A stretch of 64,000 nt of DNA, taken from Acidimicrobiaceae bacterium (lineage in GTDB: Bacteria; Actinomycetota; Acidimicrobiia; Acidimicrobiales; Poriferisodalaceae). Positions within the stretch are counted from its first letter, which is position 1; every line of letters starts with the position of its first letter. The stretch spans positions 62,001 through 126,000 of the forward strand of contig JAPOPC010000018.1 of the NCBI GenBank assembly GCA_026713105.1. The letters run 5' to 3'. The notes beneath the pieces are model-generated. The model saw nothing but the letters and a program-made list of their open reading frames with translations, did no database searches and was not told the origin of the DNA. Positions 27,084 to 35,271 of the stretch are shown here, one piece after another. The position numbers were made by a program, and so were the translations under genes.

Positions 27084-28601
27084 ATGGCGGACTTTCGCAG
27101 GCCCGACGCTGAGTTTGCTGCGTATGACGAGGCGTTTGACCGCGATGGCTCCGTCCGGCCGCTCTACGCGGCAATTGTGGACCGCTTCTCCAACTTCGAC
27201 GCAGCCGAGTTGCGACGCCGCGAGGGCATCATCGAGGAGGAGTTCCGCCGCCAAGGCATCACGTTCACCGTGTACGGCGACTCGCAGGGGACCGAGCGGA
27301 CCTGGCCGATGGACCTGTTCCCCCGGCTTATCACCGCGGCCGAGTGGCGTGAGATCGAGCGGGGCTTGGCGCAGCGGGTCACGGCGCTGAACCGGTTCCT
27401 TGCCGACGTTTACACCGGCGAGGGCGCGGCCATGGCCGACGGGGTCGTGCCGGCATGGCTGGTGCAGTCGTCGGACGGTTTCGAGCGCAACGCGTTCGGT
27501 ATCAGCGTGCCCCATGATGCTCACTGCGTCATTGCGGGCATCGACCTGGTGCGCGATGCGCAGGGCCAATACCGGGTGCTCGAGGACAACCTGCGCAATC
27601 CGAGCGGGATCAGCTACGTCATCGAGAACCGGGCGGCGATGACCAGGGCGTTTCCCCTCGTCTGGGAAGACCACACGGTCGAACCTGTCAGCCAGTACGG
27701 CCGGATGCTGCGAACGGCGCTCGAATCGGTAGCGCCAGCGGGGTCCGGCGACAAGCCGCTCATCGTGATCTTGACGCCGGGCATCTACAACTCGGCGTAC
27801 TTCGAGCACGCATTCCTCGCTCGGGAGATGGGCGTGGAGCTGGTCGAAGGCCCCGACCTGGTGGTGGACGAGCACGTCGTGTACCTGCGCACTATCGAAG
27901 GACTGGTTCCCGTCGATGTGATCTACCGGCGCATCGACGACACATTCTTGGACCCAGTGTCGTTCCGCCCCGATTCGACACTGGGAGTGCCGGGACTTCT
28001 CGGCGCAATCCGTGCCGGCACAGTGACGGTGGCCAATGCCGTCGGAAACGGTGTGGCCGACGACAAGGCCATCCACCCCTATGTGACCGACCTCATTCGC
28101 TACTACCTCGGCGAGGAGCCGATCCTCGGAAACGTCGAGACCTACGTGATGTGGGAGCCCGATCAGCGCGCAGCGGCGTTCGAGCGGCTGGACGAGCTGG
28201 TCATCAAACCGGTCGGCGAATCGGGGGGCTACGGCATCGTCATCGGGCGCGACGCCACTGAGGAGGAGCTTGCGAATGCGCGGGCGGAGATCGAGGCGGA
28301 TCCCCGTAACTGGGTGGTCCAGGAGGTGGTGGAGCTGTCGACGCTGGCCTCCATGTGCGATGACGTGCTCGAGCCCCGCCACCTCGATCTGCGGCCGTTC
28401 GTGATCACCGGGGAGCGGACGCAGGTATTCCCCGGCGGCCTGACGCGGGTGGCGATGCGGAAGGGCTCGCTCATCGTGAACTCGTCTCAAGGCGGCGGCT
28501 CCAAGGACACCTGGGTTCTGGCCCCCGGCACCAACTCGGGAGCTGCAGAGCTCGCCGGCGAACCGTCGATGGATGCGGCCGGGCAGGAGTCGGCCCGATG
28601 A
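27084..28601 (+). CDS. Circularly permuted ATP-grasp protein
   Basis: 505 aa of the circularly permuted ATP-grasp family (DUF404/DUF407 type). Visible blocks are GITFTVYGDSQGTERTWPMD, GIDLVRDAQGQYRVLEDNL, NPSGISYVIENR, ILTPGIYNSAYFEHAFLAREM, VDVIYRRIDDTFLDP, NAVGNGVADDKAIHPYV, VIKPVGESGGYGIVIG (ATP-binding glycine loop) and RHLDLRPFVI. Such proteins are thought to make peptide-like bonds, but the substrate is not known. Start ATG 27084 follows TCAAAT by 5 nt. The stop overlaps the next ATG (ATGA), and it heads a three-gene operon with alpha-E and transglutaminase-like genes. Confidence 0.9.
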   Translation: MADFRRPDAEFAAYDEAFDRDGSVRPLYAAIVDRFSNFDAAELRRREGIIEEEFRRQGITFTVYGDSQGTERTWPMDLFPRLITAAEWREIERGLAQRVTALNRFLADVYTGEGAAMADGVVPAWLVQSSDGFERNAFGISVPHDAHCVIAGIDLVRDAQGQYRVLEDNLRNPSGISYVIENRAAMTRAFPLVWEDHTVEPVSQYGRMLRTALESVAPAGSGDKPLIVILTPGIYNSAYFEHAFLAREMGVELVEGPDLVVDEHVVYLRTIEGLVPVDVIYRRIDDTFLDPVSFRPDSTLGVPGLLGAIRAGTVTVANAVGNGVADDKAIHPYVTDLIRYYLGEEPILGNVETYVMWEPDQRAAAFERLDELVIKPVGESGGYGIVIGRDATEEELANARAEIEADPRNWVVQEVVELSTLASMCDDVLEPRHLDLRPFVITGERTQVFPGGLTRVAMRKGSLIVNSSQGGGSKDTWVLAPGTNSGAAELAGEPSMDAAGQESAR

Positions 28602-29593
28602 TCCTGGCCCGGCATGCCGATTCGATGCTGTGGGCAGGCCGCTACCTGGAGCGCGCCGACACCATCGCCCGGTGCGTATCGGTCGAGACCAACGCAGTGA
28701 TGCATCGCCCGCCCACTGAGGCCCGGCTCGCGTCGCGCCGGCTGGTGCAGGCGCTCGGGCTGCAAGACGAGTTCGTGGCAGCCCAGGTCGGCACCGGACC
28801 CTACGCAGTCATGGACTTCCTGGTATCCGATGAGACGAACCCCGGCTCGGTGGTGTCGTCGGTGCAGTCCGTGCGAGAGAACCTCCGCATCGTGCGAGAC
28901 CGCATCCCGGTGGAGCTGTGGGAAGAGGCCAACAGCCTCCACATCCTCATGCAAAGCGCCAAGGCCGTCAGCTCGGGCGCGCGGGAGCAGACCGGCGGCG
29001 AGGTGTCGCGGATGTCGGTCATCACCGCCCGACGGGGGTGCCGGTCGTTGAGCGGAGTGATGACCGAATCGATGATGCGCGACGAGGGCTATGCCTTCAT
29101 GGAGGTAGGCCGCCTGCTGGAGCGCTCGACCCTGACGGTCGAGCTGCTCAAGTCGGGCCTCGGCACCGGCGGCGATGTATTCGACGGCAACCGACTGCTG
29201 GCGTTCACCCATTCGCTGCAGGCGGCTCGCCGTGAGATCGGCCACTCCCCGAAATGGGCCGCCGTCGCCAGATTCCTGCTCCAGCACGCCGATCTGCCCC
29301 GCTCGGTGCTGTGGTGCTTGGGTCGGGTGGAGCAACGACTGGAAGATCTCGCAGCCGCGGCCGGGGCGGTTGCGATGCCACGACGCCGGGCCGGTGCCTT
29401 GCGGGCCCACCTGGAGTACGGCGAACTCGACGGACTGCTGGCCGCGGCACCCGACGCAGAGTTGTCCGAGCTGGGCACTTCGCTGGCCACGCTGGCAACT
29501 GACGTGCATGCCAGCACTGTTTCCGGATCCGGTCAGGTCGAGGTGCACGCCCAGTTTGTGCGCCCAGGTGACGGCGGGGGCGCGGCGTCGTGA
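28598..29593 (+). CDS. Alpha-E domain protein (DUF403)
   Basis: 331 aa, mostly helical. It starts MILARHADSMLWAGRYLERADTIARC, the family signature with a conserved R-Y-x-E-R-A-x-x-x-A-R. Other blocks are VQSVRENLRIVRDRIPVELWEE, YAFMEVGRLLERSTLTVELL and DLPRSVLWCLGRVEQRLEDL. Proteins of this family nearly always sit beside a circularly permuted ATP-grasp gene and a transglutaminase-like gene, as here, and are presumed to work with them; no reaction is established. It overlaps both neighbours by 4 nt, so the three products are translationally coupled. Confidence 0.88.
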   Translation: MILARHADSMLWAGRYLERADTIARCVSVETNAVMHRPPTEARLASRRLVQALGLQDEFVAAQVGTGPYAVMDFLVSDETNPGSVVSSVQSVRENLRIVRDRIPVELWEEANSLHILMQSAKAVSSGAREQTGGEVSRMSVITARRGCRSLSGVMTESMMRDEGYAFMEVGRLLERSTLTVELLKSGLGTGGDVFDGNRLLAFTHSLQAARREIGHSPKWAAVARFLLQHADLPRSVLWCLGRVEQRLEDLAAAAGAVAMPRRRAGALRAHLEYGELDGLLAAAPDAELSELGTSLATLATDVHASTVSGSGQVEVHAQFVRPGDGGGAAS

Positions 29594-30576
29594 GGCTCGA
29601 CATCGCCTACCGGCTGCACTTCCAGTACGACGCTTCGGTGTCGGAGTCGCAGAACGAGATTCGCGTCCGCCCGCGCGATGACCGCCGCCAGCAAGTGCTG
29701 TCGTACCGGCTGACGACGACACCGGCGACACGGGTCTTGCAGACACGCGACTACTTCGGGACGACCGTCGATCATCTCGGAGTGCGAGGTCCTCACCGTG
29801 AACTGCTGGTGGTTGCTGAGTCGTCGGTGGAGACAGCGCCGATCGAAGGCGACCCACAGTCGGTGAGCTGCGAGCGGCTCGCCGATGTGGACTTCGTGAA
29901 CGCCCATGTGGAGTACATGGCTCCGTCCCAGCACGTCCAGTGGGGAGATCTCATCAACGAAGTTGCAACGTGGGCGGTCCGCTCGGCCCCCGATGACGTC
30001 TGCGCTCGTGTGCTCGCCATCGTGCAGGCGGTGCCGACTGTCCTGACCTACGAACGCGGCTCGACCTCGATCGGTGTGACGCTGGAGGAATTGGTCGACG
30101 GCGGCGGGGGCGTCTGCCAAGATTTCGCGCACCTTGCCGTGGGCATGCTGCGCTGCGTCGGCATACCTGCCCGCTACGTGTCGGGCTACCTGTTCGCAGT
30201 CGACGAGACGAGACCCGAAGGTAACGGCGCCGATGGCGTGGCACCCGCTGCGGTATCGGTGCAAACCCACGCATGGATCGAAGCAGCGGTACCGGGCTTC
30301 GGTTGGTACGGGCTCGATCCCACCAACGGCGGTGCGGTCGGCGAGCGCCACGTGGTCATCGGCCATGGGCGCGACTACAACGACGTCGCTCCTGTGCGCG
30401 GCGTCTTTCACGGTGCGGCTGAAGCCGAGGTTGATGCCGAGGTGATCATCGCTCAGCCCACGGCGCCCGCCTCGATGGTGACCGAGCCGATTCGTCGCCG
30501 CTCCAACGTGGCCGTCGCGCCCCCGACTGCGGCGGTGGCGGACCACCAGCAAGCCGCCCAGCAACAGCAGCAGTAG
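29590..30576 (+). CDS. Transglutaminase-like cysteine protease family protein
   Basis: 328 aa. An N-terminal bacterial transglutaminase-associated beta domain (MRLDIAYRLHFQYDASVSES, with NEIRVRPRDD) precedes a transglutaminase core. The catalytic Cys lies in GGGVCQDFAHLAVGMLRCVG, followed by IPARYVSGYLF; His lies in QTHAWIEAAVPGFGWYGLDPTN, where the acid is the Asp of GLDPTN. The triad is complete. Such proteins cleave or crosslink peptide bonds, possibly trimming the product of the ATP-grasp partner. The C-terminal tail is Pro/Ala/Gln-rich and ends in a short poly-Gln run. Start GTG overlaps the alpha-E stop by 4 nt. Confidence 0.88.
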   Translation: MRLDIAYRLHFQYDASVSESQNEIRVRPRDDRRQQVLSYRLTTTPATRVLQTRDYFGTTVDHLGVRGPHRELLVVAESSVETAPIEGDPQSVSCERLADVDFVNAHVEYMAPSQHVQWGDLINEVATWAVRSAPDDVCARVLAIVQAVPTVLTYERGSTSIGVTLEELVDGGGGVCQDFAHLAVGMLRCVGIPARYVSGYLFAVDETRPEGNGADGVAPAAVSVQTHAWIEAAVPGFGWYGLDPTNGGAVGERHVVIGHGRDYNDVAPVRGVFHGAAEAEVDAEVIIAQPTAPASMVTEPIRRRSNVAVAPPTAAVADHQQAAQQQQQ

Positions 30577-30582
30577 CGGGGC

Positions 30583-30614
30583 CCGCTACCAGGGATCGCC
30601 GCTACCAGGGATCG
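30583..30614. repeat. 16-bp tandem duplication at the carboxyltransferase 3' end
   Basis: The 16-mer ccgctaccagggatcg is repeated exactly and without spacer at 30583-30598 and 30599-30614. The right copy contains the stop codon and last two codons of the minus-strand carboxyltransferase gene; the left copy repeats them in the intergenic space. Confidence 0.85.
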
Positions 30615-32137
30615 ATGGGGTGCTTGCGGCCCTCGCGCGGCTGTGGGGTGGGCAGCGTCGCCAGCAGTCGCGCGATCAGGTCGCGAGTCGTGGCTGGGTC
30701 GACGATGTCGTCCAGCAAGAACGACCGGGCGAATTCCAGGCCGGTATTGCGTTCCTTCCACTCCGCGACGCGCCGATCCTGGATCTCGCGCCGGATTGCG
30801 TCGTCTGGCGCAGCCTCGAGCTCGTCGCGGAACACGATGTTCACAGCGCCTTCGAGGCCCATGCCGCCGAATTCCGCAGTCGGCCAGCCGACATACAGGT
30901 CAGGGTTCAACGCGTCGGAACCCATCGCGTAGTAGCCGAGGCCATATGCCTTGCGCAGGATCACGGTCAGGATCGGCACGTCGACAGCGCTGAGCGCCAC
31001 CAGGGTGCGGGCGCTGTGACGCACGAGAGCGGACTTCTCCGCAGCCGTCCCGATCATGAAACCGGGCGTGTCGCACAGGAATAGCAGCGGCAGGTCGTAG
31101 GCGTTGCACAGCTCGACGTGGCGCGAGAACTTGGCCGAGCCCTCGGCATCGATCGCGCCTGCTCCGAACATCGGGTTGTTCGCAAGCACACCGATGGGGT
31201 GTCCGTCGATCCGGCACAGCGACGTTGACAAGCACCGGCCGAACCTGGGGCGCAGCTCCAAGACGGACCCTTCGTCGGCCAGGATCTCCACGATCTTGCG
31301 CACGTCATAGGCACGCCGAGGATTCTCAGGCACCATCGTGCGCAACGGGGTTTGATCCGCCGCGGCCGGCGGCGGAGGAGTCGCCACGTCGGTGAAGTAC
31401 GACAGGTACCTGCGAGCTGTCTGCAGCGCCGCAGTCTCGTCGTCGACGACCAGTTCGATCGTGCCGACCCGCTCGTGCATCGAGACGGGGCCGAGTTCTT
31501 CGGGGGTCAAGTCCTCGCCGGTCGCAGACCTCACGAGCGGCGGCCCCGAGAGGCCCAGCGTCGAGTCCTTGGTCGCGATCACCACATCGGAGGTGCCGGC
31601 AATGTTGGCCTGGCCGGCGAAGCTCGGTCCCGACAGGATCGTGACGATCGGCACCAGGCCTGAGAGCCGTGCGAGCTGGATGAACGTGGTCGCCGTGCCG
31701 CTGTCGTAGAACAGCTCGGTGGCGCGTGCGCCGGCGCCTTCTGACCAGAAGATGACCGGCCAGCGGTTGCGTTCGGCCACCTCCATCATCCGGTCCATCT
31801 TGCGATGGTTGGTCGGGCTCTGGCTGCCGCCCATCACCGTGTAGTCGTAGGTGAAGGCGCACACCGCGACGCCGTCAACGCGTCCGACGCCCATCACCAA
31901 GCCGTCGGCGGGGGCGTCGCCCAGCGAGCGGATCTGAGGCTGTGCGAGCTGTCCGTACTCGACGAACGTCTCAGGATCGAACAGGGCGGCGATGCGTTCT
32001 CGAGCCGTCCATCGGCCTCGTGCGTGCTGGCGAGCCACGGCGGTGGGCCGGGCTTCGTCCAGCGTTGCCTCCTTGGCTGCCATGGCCTTGGCCAGCCGCG
32101 GCGTTGTCGCGTTATCGGATGTGGCTTCATCAGTCAC
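30602..32137 (-). CDS. Acyl-CoA carboxylase carboxyltransferase subunit
   Basis: 511 aa with both carboxyltransferase halves. The N-half begins RQHARGRWTARERIAALFDP, then FTYDYTVMGGSQSPTNHRKMD and GPSFAGQANIAGTSDVVIA. The C-half has NNPMFGAGAIDAEGSAKFSR, PLLFLCDTPGFMIGTAAEKS, VILRKAYGLGYYAMGS and VGWPTAEFGGMGLEGAV. This is the AccD/PCCB type that transfers CO2 from carboxybiotin to an acyl-CoA. No biotin carboxylase subunit lies next to it; one would have to come from elsewhere. The GTG start 32137 follows TAAGTT by 8 nt; the frame extends upstream without a good start. Acyl substrate unknown. Confidence 0.88.
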   Translation of the reverse strand: MTDEATSDNATTPRLAKAMAAKEATLDEARPTAVARQHARGRWTARERIAALFDPETFVEYGQLAQPQIRSLGDAPADGLVMGVGRVDGVAVCAFTYDYTVMGGSQSPTNHRKMDRMMEVAERNRWPVIFWSEGAGARATELFYDSGTATTFIQLARLSGLVPIVTILSGPSFAGQANIAGTSDVVIATKDSTLGLSGPPLVRSATGEDLTPEELGPVSMHERVGTIELVVDDETAALQTARRYLSYFTDVATPPPPAAADQTPLRTMVPENPRRAYDVRKIVEILADEGSVLELRPRFGRCLSTSLCRIDGHPIGVLANNPMFGAGAIDAEGSAKFSRHVELCNAYDLPLLFLCDTPGFMIGTAAEKSALVRHSARTLVALSAVDVPILTVILRKAYGLGYYAMGSDALNPDLYVGWPTAEFGGMGLEGAVNIVFRDELEAAPDDAIRREIQDRRVAEWKERNTGLEFARSFLLDDIVDPATTRDLIARLLATLPTPQPREGRKHPIDPW

Positions 32138-32145
32138 GGTGTCTG

Positions 32146-32151
32146 AACTTA
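32146..32151 (-). promoter_or_regulatory. Predicted -10 box of the carboxyltransferase gene
   Basis: TAAGTT on the minus strand, 8 nt before GTG 32137, with no Shine-Dalgarno sequence between. It fits a leaderless transcript. Confidence 0.4.
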
Positions 32152-32175
32152 GGAGCCGCGCGGGTAGGTGCGCCC

Positions 32176-32329
32176 GCTGGGGAGGCGGCATGAGCCTCGG
32201 CTCCAGCGATCCGGCGGGCGAGAGATCTGCACCGCACCGCATCTCTTGGTCGGCGTCATCAACGCATCGCCATCCATCCGATAGGGAACCCGTTCGCAAC
32301 GTCGCCGAGTCTCCTGCCGCCTCCCCAGC
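32176..32329. repeat. Palindromic intergenic element, copy B (with enlarged loop)
   Basis: Arms gctggggaggcggcatgag (32176-32194) and its near-perfect complement (32311-32329, one mismatch) enclose an inner stem ctcggc (32196-32201)/gccgag (32304-32309). Compared with copies A and C the loop is longer by 75 nt (154 against 79 nt) and contains its own hairpin agagat...atctct (near 32221-32246). It sits between two divergent genes. Shared flanks reach further out: ttaggNgccgcgcgggtagg on the left as in copy C, and a CTA triplet 30 nt from the right arm. Confidence 0.8.
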
Positions 32330-32394
32330 TCTGGCATCTGTGCCTACTGGCTTGAGTCCCTAGAGATCGCGCGGGCAGGGCGCATTCGCGGCGT

Positions 32395-32400
32395 TAGGGT
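32395..32400 (+). promoter_or_regulatory. Predicted -10 box of the M24 peptidase gene
   Basis: TAGGGT, 7 nt before GTG 32408. The spacing fits a leaderless transcript and supports 32408 over the in-frame GTG at 32399. Confidence 0.4.
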
Positions 32401-32407
32401 GCGCGGC

Positions 32408-33820
32408 GTGAAGCCGACTAACGAAGCGTTGGCCGAGCGGCGAGCGCGAGTGGCGAAGCGCTGGGAGCTGGCCGATGAGGTGGTGCTCCTGCGGGCGGGA
32501 GAGCCCGCTGGCTGGTCGGGGACAGATCAGCATTTCGCCTTCCTGCCGCATCCTGACGTCGCATATCTCACGGCGGTGGGATCGCCGGGCACGACGCTGG
32601 CCTTCGATGCCGCGGCCGGCGAATGGGAGCTCTTCGGGCCCCGCTTCACGCCCGAACGGCTCGTGTGGGAGCAGCCGCCGACACCCGTGGGCCGACCGCT
32701 GGACGAGTTGGGCGACTGGCTGGCGGAGCGAGGCGATCGCACCGTCATCGAGCTGGGCGCCGGTGCTGAGATGCCCGAGACGCTGCCGGCTGCGGCCGAG
32801 AAGGCTGAGTCCGACACGCCCGCCAGCAACGGGCAGCCCGCAGAGGCGTCTGACGACTCGACTGACGAACAGGCCGATGCATCGCCGGAAGCGACCGTCC
32901 TGCGACTGGGCGCTGCGATTGCGCTGGAGCGCATGACCAAGGACGAAGCCGAGCTTGACGACATCCGTTGCGCCGCTGCCGCGAGCGCAACCGGATTCGA
33001 CTGGGTGTACGCAAACGCCGCGGTAGGCATGACTGAGCGCGAGATCCAGGTCGGCATGGAGGCACAGTTCTTCGCTGCGGGAGCACCCCGGGTGGCCTAC
33101 GACAGCATCGTTGCCTCTGGCCCGCATGGGGCGTACTTGCACTACGTCTATGCGGGCGACGATCCCCTGCGGCCGGCGACCAGGACGGTGGAAGCCGGCG
33201 ACCTGTTGCTCATCGACGCCGGGGCGCAATTCGGCGGTTACGCCAGCGATGTGACCCGCACGATGGTCGTGGGCGCCGATCCCACCGACGAGCAGGAGTA
33301 CATCTGGAAGCTCGTGCTGAGCGCCCAGCAGCAGACGATCGACATGTGCAGGCCTGGGATCGTGTGGCGCGATGTGCACCTGGCTTCCGCCCGGATCCTG
33401 GGGGCGGGACTGGTCGAGATGGGCGTGCTGCGGGGTGACCCGGCAGAACTCGTGGCCCAAGGCGCGGTGGCGTTGTTCTTCCCTCATGGGCTCGGGCACC
33501 TGCTGGGCCTGTCGGTGCACGACATCACGAGCGTTCCGTACAGCCGAACGCCGAGCGAGGACCCGGTGCTGTCGAGGCTGGGGCCAGAACGAGTCCTCGC
33601 TGCCGGCACGGTCACCACCGTGGAGCCCGGGCTCTACTTCATTGATGCCCTGCTGTGCGACCCGGCCCGGCGGGAGAAGTTCGCAGACAGCGTGGTGTGG
33701 GATCGGGTCGACGAGTTGAGGGGTTTTGGCGGAATCCGGATCGAGGATGACGTGCTGGTGACCGATGCCGATCCTGAGGTGCTGACGGCGGCGATCGCCA
33801 AGCCGATCCGCATCGGTTGA
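32408..33820 (+). CDS. Xaa-Pro aminopeptidase-like M24 metallopeptidase
   Basis: 470 aa. An N-terminal creatinase-like domain (GTDQHFAFLPHPDVAYLTAV) is followed by an acidic, low-complexity insert around residues 123-165, then a pita-bread M24 domain. Metal ligands are readable: IDAGAQFGGYASDVTRTMVV (two Asp), FFPHGLGHLLGLSVHD (His), TVEPGLYFI (Glu) and GGIRIEDDVLV (Glu). The enzyme would remove N-terminal residues before proline or act on dipeptides. The acidic insert between the two domains is unusual for the family. An in-frame GTG at 32399 is an alternative start. Confidence 0.87.
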   Translation: MKPTNEALAERRARVAKRWELADEVVLLRAGEPAGWSGTDQHFAFLPHPDVAYLTAVGSPGTTLAFDAAAGEWELFGPRFTPERLVWEQPPTPVGRPLDELGDWLAERGDRTVIELGAGAEMPETLPAAAEKAESDTPASNGQPAEASDDSTDEQADASPEATVLRLGAAIALERMTKDEAELDDIRCAAAASATGFDWVYANAAVGMTEREIQVGMEAQFFAAGAPRVAYDSIVASGPHGAYLHYVYAGDDPLRPATRTVEAGDLLLIDAGAQFGGYASDVTRTMVVGADPTDEQEYIWKLVLSAQQQTIDMCRPGIVWRDVHLASARILGAGLVEMGVLRGDPAELVAQGAVALFFPHGLGHLLGLSVHDITSVPYSRTPSEDPVLSRLGPERVLAAGTVTTVEPGLYFIDALLCDPARREKFADSVVWDRVDELRGFGGIRIEDDVLVTDADPEVLTAAIAKPIRIG

Positions 33821-33880
33821 ATCCGGAACGGCCGGCGCAGTGCTTCACAGATTGTGCGACGGCCACACGGGTGGCATCCG

Positions 33881-35191
33881 ATGAGCGGGCAGCACTTCGA
33901 CGCCATCGTCATCGGCGCCGGTGTCATCGGCACGTCAGTCACGTGTGAGCTGGCACGGCGCGGCTGGCGGGTGCTGGGTCTCGATCGCAACCCCGGCGCA
34001 GGCCAGGGTTCCACCAGCGCCTCGTCGGCCATCGTGCGGTTCACCTACTCGACCCGCTCGGGCGTGGCGATGTCCTATGAAGGCCTGCAGTACTGGCTGG
34101 ATTGGCCCAATCACATCGGCGCGTGCGACGAGGCGGGCTACGCAGGGTTCACCGAATGCGGGATGGTGACGCTCTTCAGCGGCGAAGGTCCCCACCTGTT
34201 GCCGGTGCCGCACTTCGAGGCGCTCGGCGTTCCCCATGAGATCTGGGACTGCGACGAAACGGTCGCCCGGCTCGTTCCGCTCGATATGTCCCGTTTCGGT
34301 CCGCCTCGCCAACTCGACGACCCTGACTTCTGGGCGCAGCCCACATCGCGTCTCGAGGGCGCATTGTGGACGCCCGAAGCCGGGTATGTGGGCGATCCGC
34401 AGCTCGCTGCCCACAACCTGCGGCTCGCGGCGGAGGCCGCCGGTGCCGAATTTCGCTTCGGGGCAACCATGGTCGGGATATCAGGCTCCGGTCGCGCCGA
34501 GGGCGTGCTGCTCGCCGACGGCACTGAGGTGTCGGCGCCCGTGGTGGTGAATGTCGCCGGTCCGCACAGCAGCGCCGTCAACCGCCTCGCCGGCGTGCTC
34601 GATGACATGTCGATCAGCACCCGGCCGCTGCGCAAGGAGGTGTATCACGTGCCCTCGCCGCCGGGTGTCGACTTCGAGCACCGTGGTGCAGCGATGGCCG
34701 ACGACGATTGCGGCTGCTACGTGCGGCCCGAGGTGGGCAACAATCTCCTCATCGGCTCGCTCGAGCTCGATTCGACGCACTTCGAGTGGCTCGACACCGA
34801 CGAGATCGACGGCTGCTCACAAGACCTCAGCCGCGACCAGTGGGAAACCCATGTGCTGCGGTTCGCCCGGCGGATGCCCGATCTCGGACTGCCGCACCAG
34901 CCGAGAGGCATCGTGGGTGTGTACGACGTGGCCGACGACTGGATCCCGATCTACGACCGCACTTCGCTCGACGGGTTCTACGTAGCGATCGGCACCAGCG
35001 GCAACCAGTTCAAGAACGCGGCAGTCGCCGGCCATTGCATGGCCGAGCTGATCGGTGCGGTCGAAGCCGGCCACGACCACGACGCCGATCCCGTCGTCGT
35101 GACCGGCAAGCACACCGGCTTCGACATCGACATGGGCACGTTTTCCCGCAAGCGAGACCTCCACGGTTCGTCAATGTCCGTGCTCGGCTAA
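33881..35191 (+). CDS. FAD-dependent amine/amino-acid oxidoreductase (DAO family)
   Basis: 436-aa flavoprotein of the D-amino-acid oxidase/sarcosine oxidase superfamily. The FAD-binding motif is FDAIVIGAGVIGTSVTCELA at the N-terminus. SSAIVRFTYSTRSG follows, then NVAGPHSSAVNRLAG in the middle and, near the C-terminus, DDWIPIYDRTSLDGFYVAIG with the conserved G-x-S-G (GTSGNQFKNA). Substrates are typically N-methyl or secondary amines such as sarcosine and dimethylglycine; which one cannot be read. Start ATG 33881 gives the compact N-terminus. The gene ends in a 35-bp tandem repeat and is convergent with the NUDIX gene. Confidence 0.85.
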   Translation: MSGQHFDAIVIGAGVIGTSVTCELARRGWRVLGLDRNPGAGQGSTSASSAIVRFTYSTRSGVAMSYEGLQYWLDWPNHIGACDEAGYAGFTECGMVTLFSGEGPHLLPVPHFEALGVPHEIWDCDETVARLVPLDMSRFGPPRQLDDPDFWAQPTSRLEGALWTPEAGYVGDPQLAAHNLRLAAEAAGAEFRFGATMVGISGSGRAEGVLLADGTEVSAPVVVNVAGPHSSAVNRLAGVLDDMSISTRPLRKEVYHVPSPPGVDFEHRGAAMADDDCGCYVRPEVGNNLLIGSLELDSTHFEWLDTDEIDGCSQDLSRDQWETHVLRFARRMPDLGLPHQPRGIVGVYDVADDWIPIYDRTSLDGFYVAIGTSGNQFKNAAVAGHCMAELIGAVEAGHDHDADPVVVTGKHTGFDIDMGTFSRKRDLHGSSMSVLG

Positions 35192-35271
35192 CGCCAGGCG
35201 CTGTGTGTGATGGTTCGCTCGGCTAACGCCAGGCGCTGTGTGTGATGGTTCGCCCGGCTAACGCCAGGCGA
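35186..35271. repeat. 35-bp tandem repeat at a convergent gene junction
   Basis: Two full copies of a 35-bp unit begin at 35186 and 35221, and a partial third copy of about 16 bp begins at 35256 (core ggctaacgccaggcg). The first copy contains the stop of the flavoprotein gene (TAA 35189-35191). The third contains the stop of the minus-strand NUDIX gene (35258-35260). Confidence 0.85.

Noticed and set aside
27057-28490. Long minus-strand open frame opposite the ATP-grasp gene
   Set aside because: Antisense to a clearly conserved coding region, with no recognisable motif.
35186-35271. CRISPR array
   Set aside because: Repeats are contiguous with no unique spacers, and only two full units exist; no cas genes are present.
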